Below, piece after piece: positions 8,554-13,642 of a stretch of 17,374 nt of DNA. Position 1 is the stretch's first letter; each line of letters starts with the position of its first letter. This DNA is from Bacteroidota bacterium. GTDB lineage: Bacteria > Bacteroidota > Bacteroidia > Bacteroidales > VadinHA17. Where the stretch lies: positions 1 through 17,374 of the forward strand of contig JAKAXP010000018.1 of the NCBI GenBank assembly GCA_021816545.1, written 5' to 3'. The position numbers and the translations under genes are program-made. A model generated the notes under the pieces. The model was not told the origin of the DNA. It searched no databases and was given only the letters and a program-made list of their open reading frames with translations.

Positions 8554-8556
8554 AAG

Positions 8557-8562
8557 CCTCCC
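8557..8562 (-). promoter_or_regulatory. Shine-Dalgarno GGGAGG deciding the sensor kinase start
   Basis: On the minus strand GGGAGG ends three bases before the first and six before the second of two adjacent ATGs (8553 and 8550). This favours those starts over the upstream TTG at 8580. Confidence 0.6.
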
Positions 8563-8578
8563 GTACGTAAATATATCC

Positions 8579-8593
8579 AATTAGTTACTAATT
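8579..8593. promoter_or_regulatory. Near-perfect palindrome upstream of the sensor kinase
   Basis: AATTAGTTACTAATT has 7-base arms around one central base, about 26-40 bases upstream of the chosen ATG. Such a short AT-rich dyad may be an operator, but nothing in the sequence names a binding protein, and AT-rich palindromes arise by chance. The rest of 8594-8739 shows no gene and no promoter I can call. Confidence 0.3.
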
Positions 8594-8739
8594 AAAAAGA
8601 ACCTATGCATCGATACAATCACAGGCCGGATTGTCATCGACATAAACCTATGTGCCGTTTGGAGAGGAAAGCAACATGAAGAGCGATTATCACCCGACAG
8701 GGCAGGCAGGAAGTTTTCCTTAATCCTGAATCCTGAAAT

Positions 8740-9174
8740 TCAATTGGCCTGCCCGGAGGCTAGTAGCCATGCGTCGGGGAATCCCGATTTCCTTATTTTT
8801 TCGATGGCCTCCTTTGCATCTGCCGGGGATGAATAGCTTCCGTAGCTGATCCTGTAATTACCGGCGGATGTGGGCGGAAGCACTATCATCTCAGCCTTGT
8901 ATTTTTCAATGTAGGTTTCTGCCATCTTATCCGCCAGTTCCGGATCATCGAAACTTGCCACAATAATATATGTCCGTGGCCCCTGCGCATTCTCATCGTC
9001 AGGTGAGGGCAAATCTGATGAAGGGGGTGTCTCAGTCATTTCAGCGGATTTCACGGTACTTCCGGTCATTGGAGGATACACTGCATCAAATGAACTTTCC
9101 TCCTTCGTAAATGTGTTAACCCAGAAGAATACCACGAGGAAAAGGAGGCCGCAGATCAGGGCTAGTTTCTTCAT
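8740..9174 (-). CDS. Membrane-anchored SPOR-domain protein
   Basis: A 144-residue protein. It has a short cytoplasmic start (MKK), one membrane helix (about residues 4-20, ALICGLLFLVVFFWVN) and a Pro/Ser/Asp-rich linker (about 30-66). A C-terminal SPOR domain (about 67-140) has the usual opening TYIIVASFDDPELADKMAE and closing GNYRISYGSYSSPADAKEAI. SPOR domains bind denuded peptidoglycan glycan strands, often at the division septum, so this is probably an inner-membrane protein reaching into the periplasm. The short length fits a minimal SPOR protein and no enzymatic domain is present. It is transcribed in the same direction as the kinase but separated by ~186 bases, so it is not clearly part of that operon. 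A specific role in division or wall remodelling is inferred from the domain alone. Confidence 0.88.
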   Translation of the reverse strand: MKKLALICGLLFLVVFFWVNTFTKEESSFDAVYPPMTGSTVKSAEMTETPPSSDLPSPDDENAQGPRTYIIVASFDDPELADKMAETYIEKYKAEMIVLPPTSAGNYRISYGSYSSPADAKEAIEKIRKSGFPDAWLLASGQAN

Positions 9175-9308
9175 AGGTCAGTTCCGGTCAGTTTAGCATA
9201 TAACACTGTCACCGTACATAAGGTTCTTCCATGCAACACATTGTCAAAGTTATGACAGGGAAGGGACGAAGTCAATTTTTTTATCGGTAATAGTCTCAAT
9301 ACTTAAGT

Positions 9309-9316
9309 TAAATTTG
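9309..9316 (+). promoter_or_regulatory. Candidate Bacteroidota -7 promoter element upstream of the GH95-GH43 gene
   Basis: TAAATTTG matches the Bacteroidota -7 consensus TAnnTTTG. No clear TTTG lies at the expected -33 distance. If used, the leader to the ATG at 9431 would be about 110 bases. The rest of 9175-9430 holds no gene. Confidence 0.35.
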
Positions 9317-9332
9317 AACAGAAGAGGTCTCC

Positions 9333-9363
9333 GGGACTGGTAACATCAGGTACCGGCCTTTTT
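9333..9363 (+). other. Terminator-like hairpin in the GH95-GH43 leader
   Basis: CTGGTA and TACCGG pair (with one G-T), extended by two further G-C pairs across a bulge, around the loop ACATCAGG; TTTTT follows at 9359-9363. No plus-strand gene lies upstream for it to terminate, so an attenuator in the leader is possible. The stem is short. Confidence 0.35.
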
Positions 9364-9430
9364 AATCCCTTCAACATGAGGTATAACTGATTGTGACGAT
9401 TTATAATTAACAACATATAATGAACATACT

Positions 9431-12400
9431 ATGAGCTTTTTATACAGAATATGCGTCTTTTTTGTCATGTCACTCTCACTGTTGTCCGGAAGCAGTTGCT
9501 CAGGAGGTTTCAAAGATGAGAGATTCAGCGGCTTCACCAGTAACAGGCCGGCATCATCATGGGAGGAAGCTCTCGTTACAGGTAACGGGACAATGGGTGC
9601 CATGGTTATGGGCCTTCCGTATTCAGACACTGTTATTGTAAACCACGCGCTTCTTTACCTGCCCCTGAACAAGCCGCTCAAACCGGTTTCACAGGGGATG
9701 CATCTTGACAGCATCAGGGCAATGATGCTCAGAGGTGAATATGACAGGGCCTCCCGGTTTGTAGTGGACCTTTCCCGCAAGGAGGGATACGGTGCAAAAC
9801 GATGGACCGATCCTTTCATACCGGCATTTCAGCTTGTCATCGACATGAAGAAGGATTCCCTAAAGGAATATTCCAGGAGCGTGAACTTCAGAACAGGCGA
9901 GGCAGGGGTGAAGTGGCAGGACGATGCCGGGGAATTCAACAGGAGCACATTTGTTTCAAGAAAGGACAACCTGATCATTACACGGATTCTGTCTGACAGT
10001 GCCGCGATCAACTGCGGCATTTCCTTACAGAAACGACACACCAATGGCTGGTGGGAAGGTATAGATAAACGGAGCTCTTCCGGAATCAATCCTGAATCAG
10101 TAAGTGTCTCTGAAAATACCCTGACATATCATGCAGATTTTGAAAACAAGTGGGAGGGAATGATTAAAGGGTATGAAGGCGGAACCATGGTCTTTAATAA
10201 AAACGGGCAGCTTGTAAGCGACGGCAAGAGCATAAAAGTCACCGGTGCAAGCGAAATTCTGCTGATCACATGGGTTGATCCGGTATTCGAAGGCGGCAAG
10301 GATATTAATCAACAGAGGATCAGTGACATAAAAACAAATCTGAAAGATTATGACGGCTATCTGAAAGACCATGTCGCCATTCACGGTGACCTGTTCGACC
10401 GTGTTTCACTCAGGCTTGACGGTGATCGTGGAATTACGGAAAAGCCTGTTGAGGAGATCATAAGAACTGTTGAGGGAAATCCTGATCCTGCCCTTGTTGA
10501 ACTTTCATTTAATGCTGCAAGGTACAATATCATATCGGCTGCCGGCGTCAATCCCCCGAATCTGCAGGGTATCTGGAGCGGCACTCTTACACCCCCGTGG
10601 TCAGGAGATTACACAACCAACGGGAACCTGCCGGTCGCAATTTCCGGATTGCTTCCGGCGGGTACTCCGGAGCTTATGCTTTCCACATTTGATATGCTGG
10701 AGAGATACATGGGTGACTTCGAAACAAATGCCAGGGAGATGTTTAACGCAAGGGGGATACATGTTCCGTCGCGACTAAGCTCTCACGGTCTCAACAATCA
10801 TTTTGACGCAACCTGGCCGATGACTTTCTGGACGGGCGGGGCCGGCTGGTATTCAATGTTCTATTTTGATTATTTCCTGTATACAGGTGATACCGCATTC
10901 CTGAAAAACAGGGCGCTTCCATTCATGGAAAAGGCTGTTGATTTCTACGAGGATTTCCTGATAAAGGATAAGGACGGGAAATATATTATGGTTCCTTCCT
11001 ATTCCCCTGAGAATAACCCCTCAAATATTCCCTTCCAGGCATCTGTCAATGCCACCATGGATTTCATGATAGCCAAGCAGTTGCTCCGTAATATTATCGC
11101 CGCTTCTGAGATCACCGGAGAATATGGCGACAGGATCCCGGGATGGAAGGCAATGCTTGACGCAATGCCTGCCTATGAACTGAATGATGCCGGTGAGCTC
11201 AGGGAATGGATGTGGCCCGGCGTGGAGGAAAACCATGCCCACCGGCACGTATCACACCTGTATGCCCTTTTTGATATAATGGATCCGGAGTTTCGCGATA
11301 ATCCTGACCTGGTAAACGGGGCCCGTCTGGTGATAAATGAAAAAATGAATTACCGCAGGAGCACAAACGGCGGAGAGATGGCGTTCGGGCTTGCCCAGCT
11401 CGGGTTTGCGGCTGCCATGCTTGGAGATGAACAGACCTGCTATAAGATACTCGGATGGCTTTCAACCAGGTACTGGAATAACAATATGGTTACAACACAT
11501 GATCCCGGAAGCCTCTTTAACCTGGACCTAAGCGGCGGTTACCCGGCCCTCCTTTCAAAGATGATGGTCTATTCAGAGCCCGGGCTTGTGTCACTGCTGC
11601 CGGCAATGCCCGCTGAACTTGGGCCTGGAACGGTGAAAGGACTCCTTTTGCGGGGTGGCACTAAGGTTGATATGATGTCATGGGATAATGACCGTGTAAG
11701 GCTGGAGCTTTCAACTCCTTATGAACGGGAATTTGCTTTACGGTTGCCCGGTGATATCAGCAGGATCAGGGTTAATGGCGGATCAGTCAAGCCTGGCAAG
11801 AATGATTCTGAGCGAATCATCTACCCCGAAAAAGGGAAGGTGATGCTTGACATTACCTTCACCAGGGACGACAGCAGGGAATTTTACTACAGGAACCCAA
11901 ACACCCTTCTCCCGTTCAGGGACACACACATTATACCTTATGATTCAGTTTTCTATGCCATCGGTACTTCCCCTCCTTACTGGGGCGGACCCAATGCCGG
12001 TGTCAAACTGTACAGGTCGCCTGACCTGAAGAACTGGGAATATGTTGACCTCCTTATCGATGCTGCCGCTCTTGATGCTGATGTATGGTACAAGGACAGG
12101 TTCTGGGCACCTGAGCTGCACAGGTTCAACAACCGCTTCTTCCTCACCTTCAACTGCCAGAACAGCGGTGGAGGAAGCTATGCCTCAGAGAACATGAAAC
12201 ATTTTCATGCCTGCGGACTGGCAATTGCTGACAACATTGAGGGACCATACCGGGTTGTGACGCATGACAAGCCCCTTACATCCTTCCCTTCCAATGACAT
12301 GACCCTGTTCCAGGATGAAGACCGCAGGATCTTCTGCTTCTTCAATAACGGATGGACTGACATGCACAAGATTTTTGTCGCCGAGCTCGATACCGTCAAT

Positions 12401-12898
12401 TATATCCTGAAGGAAGAGCCCGTTGTGCTCTTCAGCCAGGAGCCAGGTAAATGGGACGGTGCCGGCGTGGAAGGATCTCATGTGGTCAAACATGACGGAA
12501 CATATTACATGTTCTACTCTTCATGGACACAGGGTTATGCTGTTGGTTATGCCACTGCGGAAAGTGTGTACGGACCATGGACTAAATATGAAGGCAATCC
12601 TCTCTTCGGCGCTTTTATGAGGAATGACTCGACCTTCATCTTCAGGGAGGGGAAGGCAATTTATGACCCTGATTCTCCTTACACAACCGTAGGGCACAAC
12701 CAGGTTTTCACCGGCCTTGACGGATCAATATGGATCTCGTGCCACGGCTACAGGAAGGGAGATGAAAATGCATCGATGATTATGGATCCGATCTGGTTTG
12801 AAGATGGGAAGATAAAGACCAATGCCCCGACATATAAGACTCAGATAGTCAAAATAGATAAGAAAATCGGAAAGGAATTCCCCGGGTTGCTGAAATAG
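9431..12898 (+). CDS. GH95-GH43 fusion lipoprotein: alpha-L-fucosidase/galactosidase-type plus GH43-type glycosidase
   Basis: A 1155-residue bifunctional glycosidase. The N-terminus (hydrophobic FFVMSLSLLSGSSC) has a lipobox-like end at Cys23, so it is probably a lipoprotein. The GH95 part (about 36-810) has EALVTGNGTMGAMVMG, NLQGIWSG, DYTTNGN, SPENNP, HRHVSHLYALF and FNLDLSGGYPAL. By alignment to known GH95 enzymes, Glu527 would be the acid and Asp699 the base, helped by Asn397/Asn399. GH95 inverts terminal alpha-1,2-L-fucose or alpha-L-galactose. The C-terminal part (about 826-1140) is GH43-like, a five-blade propeller family of arabinofuranosidases and xylosidases: base Asp831 in FRDTHIIP, modulator Asp956 in SNDMTLFQDED, acid Glu1014 in GVEGSH. 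A single GH43 blade set follows GH95 without a frameshift. The GH95 core is divergent (GNLPVAIS where MNYW is usual), so its specificity is uncertain. A bidirectional terminator follows. Confidence 0.92.
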   Translation: MSFLYRICVFFVMSLSLLSGSSCSGGFKDERFSGFTSNRPASSWEEALVTGNGTMGAMVMGLPYSDTVIVNHALLYLPLNKPLKPVSQGMHLDSIRAMMLRGEYDRASRFVVDLSRKEGYGAKRWTDPFIPAFQLVIDMKKDSLKEYSRSVNFRTGEAGVKWQDDAGEFNRSTFVSRKDNLIITRILSDSAAINCGISLQKRHTNGWWEGIDKRSSSGINPESVSVSENTLTYHADFENKWEGMIKGYEGGTMVFNKNGQLVSDGKSIKVTGASEILLITWVDPVFEGGKDINQQRISDIKTNLKDYDGYLKDHVAIHGDLFDRVSLRLDGDRGITEKPVEEIIRTVEGNPDPALVELSFNAARYNIISAAGVNPPNLQGIWSGTLTPPWSGDYTTNGNLPVAISGLLPAGTPELMLSTFDMLERYMGDFETNAREMFNARGIHVPSRLSSHGLNNHFDATWPMTFWTGGAGWYSMFYFDYFLYTGDTAFLKNRALPFMEKAVDFYEDFLIKDKDGKYIMVPSYSPENNPSNIPFQASVNATMDFMIAKQLLRNIIAASEITGEYGDRIPGWKAMLDAMPAYELNDAGELREWMWPGVEENHAHRHVSHLYALFDIMDPEFRDNPDLVNGARLVINEKMNYRRSTNGGEMAFGLAQLGFAAAMLGDEQTCYKILGWLSTRYWNNNMVTTHDPGSLFNLDLSGGYPALLSKMMVYSEPGLVSLLPAMPAELGPGTVKGLLLRGGTKVDMMSWDNDRVRLELSTPYEREFALRLPGDISRIRVNGGSVKPGKNDSERIIYPEKGKVMLDITFTRDDSREFYYRNPNTLLPFRDTHIIPYDSVFYAIGTSPPYWGGPNAGVKLYRSPDLKNWEYVDLLIDAAALDADVWYKDRFWAPELHRFNNRFFLTFNCQNSGGGSYASENMKHFHACGLAIADNIEGPYRVVTHDKPLTSFPSNDMTLFQDEDRRIFCFFNNGWTDMHKIFVAELDTVNYILKEEPVVLFSQEPGKWDGAGVEGSHVVKHDGTYYMFYSSWTQGYAVGYATAESVYGPWTKYEGNPLFGAFMRNDSTFIFREGKAIYDPDSPYTTVGHNQVFTGLDGSIWISCHGYRKGDENASMIMDPIWFEDGKIKTNAPTYKTQIVKIDKKIGKEFPGLLK

Positions 12899-12930
12899 AA
12901 GGGAACCATATTGCAACCGGATAAAATAAA

Positions 12931-12963
12931 AGGAGGCTAACGCTAAGCTAACCTCCTCATTTT
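12931..12963. terminator. Bidirectional intrinsic terminator
   Basis: AGGAGG (12931-12936) and CCTCCT (12952-12957) form a stem with a partly paired interior. On the plus strand TTTT follows (12960-12963), ending the GH95-GH43 transcript. On the minus strand TTTTATTTTAT follows, ending anything transcribed from the tRNA/GIY-YIG locus. The minus direction looks stronger. Confidence 0.65.
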
Positions 12964-12968
12964 CAACG

Positions 12969-13070
12969 TGAGACGTACTGGAATTCCGCCGGCAGGCGGA
13001 CAGGCGAACCAGTGACCTCTTCCGTCAGCTGACGGATCCGCCAGTTGGCGGACTAAACCAACTGAGCTAA
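12969..13070 (-). pseudogene. tRNA-Val pseudogene interrupted by three 16-bp palindromes
   Basis: Read on the minus strand: TTAGCTCAGTTGGTTTAG (start and D-arm of tRNA-Val), then two adjacent 16-bp palindromes in place of the anticodon arm, then AGAGGTCACTGGTTCG, then CCTG plus a third palindrome inside the T-loop, then ATTCCAGTACGTCTC (rest of T-arm and acceptor). The 5' acceptor strand is gone, replaced by GIY-YIG coding sequence. The 3' strand ACGTCTC can pair with GGGACGT, the 5' strand of the intact tRNA-Val at 13352-13426, with one G-T pair. No anticodon remains, so it cannot act as a tRNA. Confidence 0.8.
12985..13052. repeat. Three 16-bp palindromic modules in the tRNA-Val pseudogene
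   Basis: Modules: 12985-13000 TCCGCCGGCAGGCGGA (6-base arms), 13021-13036 TCCGTCAGCTGACGGA (perfect palindrome), and 13037-13052 TCCGCCAGTTGGCGGA (7-base arms). The last two abut. The conserved ends TCCG and CGGA and the constant 16-base length mark them as one family with the modules near 13466-13580 and at 16181. Confidence 0.8.
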
Positions 13071-13315
13071 TTTGGACCTAATATTGATTTTATAAATTGC
13101 CTTCCGCGGGCAGATTTGAGTTGCTTTTCTCTCTTCATGGCCTCCTCCTTGGTTTCGTGAGTCTCACAATAAATCATTGTCCAGGGTCTGAATTTTGCAG
13201 TCCAGCCGTGATTTAAAGGATGGTTATGATGATTAATTCTTGCCTCAGGATTGGAAGTGAATCCCACATAAATCCTGCTATACTTCTCAGAGTATAGTAC
13301 ATATGTATAAAACAT
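13067..13315 (-). CDS. Single-domain GIY-YIG endonuclease
   Basis: An 82-residue protein consisting only of a GIY-YIG nuclease domain, which cuts DNA using a Tyr/Arg/Glu active site and a metal ion. The variant signature is YTYVLYS and RIYVGFT (residues 3-20), then Arg26 in EARINHHN, His29/His30, and catalytic Glu63 in EEAMKREKQLK. No extra DNA-binding domain is present. The start at 13315 is chosen because a longer frame would run back into the tRNA-Val gene, and its extra residues are translated tRNA. The stop TAG is also the TAG of the tRNA motif TTAGCTC at 13064-13070. The gene therefore lies exactly between an intact tRNA-Val and a broken copy. Known relatives include stand-alone UPF0213-type proteins and phage homing nucleases such as T4 SegB, which lies in a tRNA cluster. 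A role in tRNA-locus rearrangement is inferred. No Shine-Dalgarno is evident. Confidence 0.88.
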   Translation of the reverse strand: MFYTYVLYSEKYSRIYVGFTSNPEARINHHNHPLNHGWTAKFRPWTMIYCETHETKEEAMKREKQLKSARGRQFIKSILGPN

Positions 13316-13329
13316 GTCAGGAATACTAG

Positions 13330-13350
13330 AAAATTGCAGCGAACAATTTT
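13330..13350 (-). terminator. Hairpin directly after tRNA-Val
   Basis: On the minus strand AAAATTG and CAATTTT pair perfectly around the loop TTCGCTG, starting two bases after the tRNA; the second arm ends in TTTT. It may be a weak terminator or a processing signal. The AT-rich stem limits confidence. Confidence 0.4.
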
Positions 13351-13351
13351 G

Positions 13352-13426
13352 TGGGGCGTACTGGAATCGAACCAGTGACCTCTTGCCTGTCAAGCAAGCG
13401 CTCTAAACCAACTGAGCTAACGTCCC
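13352..13426 (-). tRNA. tRNA-Val (anticodon GAC)
   Basis: Seventy-five bases fold as a cloverleaf: acceptor GGGACGT/ACGCCCC, D-arm GCTC/GAGC, anticodon stem CTTGC/GCAAG with loop TTGACAG (anticodon GAC, valine), 5-base variable loop AGGTC, T-arm ACTGG/CCAGT with loop TTCGATT, and discriminator A. CCA is not encoded. The acceptor has one mismatch, A4-C69; GGGGCGT or ACGTCCC would pair fully. The same 5' strand occurs in both broken upstream copies, while ACGTCTC, which pairs better with it, ends the broken copy at 12969. Probably functional but possibly a recombinant; no second tRNA-Val is in the window to compare. Confidence 0.85.
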
Positions 13427-13449
13427 ATTCAGTGCAAGTTTGATTAAGA

Positions 13450-13525
13450 TGACTCTTGCCTGTCATCCGCCAGTTGGCGTATCCGCCGGTAGGCGGACAA
13501 GCTAAACCAACTGAGCTAACGTCCC
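13450..13525 (-). pseudogene. Broken tRNA-Val copy with two palindromes (nearest the intact tRNA)
   Basis: On the minus strand GGGACGTTAGCTCAGTTGG and TTTAG match the intact tRNA-Val. CTTG and two adjacent 16-bp palindromes then replace the bases that should form the anticodon stem's 5' strand. TGACAGGCAAGAG resumes tRNA sequence and TCA ends it. The T-arm and 3' acceptor are missing, so it is not a working tRNA. Confidence 0.8.
13466..13497. repeat. Two abutting 16-bp palindromic modules
   Basis: 13466-13481 reads TCCGCCAGTTGGCGTA (one arm base decayed) and 13482-13497 TCCGCCGGTAGGCGGA. They follow each other without a gap, as in the pseudogene at 13021-13052. Confidence 0.8.
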
Positions 13526-13548
13526 ATTCAGTGCAAGTTTGATTAAGA

Positions 13549-13604
13549 TGACTCTTGCCTGTCATCCGCCAATTGGCGGACTAAACCAACTGAGCTAACG
13601 TCCC
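13549..13604 (-). pseudogene. Broken tRNA-Val copy with one palindrome (outermost)
   Basis: The tRNA-Val start and D-arm are intact to TTTAG. One 16-bp palindrome then replaces exactly the AGCGCTTGCT of the intact gene, and TGACAGGCAAGAG resumes. The 3' half is missing. Confidence 0.8.
13565..13580. repeat. Perfect 16-bp palindromic module
   Basis: TCCGCCAATTGGCGGA equals its own reverse complement. It belongs to the same family as the other modules in this locus and sits at the same point, just after TTTAG of the tRNA D-arm. Confidence 0.85.
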
Positions 13605-13642
13605 GGGCGGGGACAAAGATAAAAAAATTTTGGATTCAAAAA

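Larger units (their letters stand above)
13403..13604. repeat. Tandem direct repeat of tRNA-Val 5' half plus leader
   Basis: 13403-13479 and 13502-13578 are 77-base direct repeats differing at one base, 99 bases apart. A third 24-base copy of the first part is at 13581-13604. Each copy holds the tRNA-Val 5' half, a 26-base leader, a tRNA anticodon-arm remnant and the start of a palindrome. Spacing from unit to unit is 79 then 99 bases, the extra 20 being one more palindrome plus four bases. Confidence 0.85.

Noticed and set aside
13316..13393. 26-residue N-terminal extension of the GIY-YIG protein
   Set aside because: The extra codons lie in the tRNA-Val gene and its downstream hairpin; the domain begins at the ATG at 13315.
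13067..13426. Group I intron or intein as host of the GIY-YIG gene
   Set aside because: The ~350-bp interval leaves no room for intron core structure, and the interrupted gene is duplicated at both sides rather than simply split.
13326..13565. Open reading frame of 79 residues on the minus strand with an internal repeated peptide
   Set aside because: It is the translation of the tandem tRNA-Val fragments and palindromes; the repeated peptide reflects the 77-bp DNA repeat, and the frame runs through the tRNA gene itself.
13403..13604. CRISPR array
   Set aside because: Only two full repeats, 77 bases long and mostly tRNA sequence, with no regular unique spacers and no cas genes.
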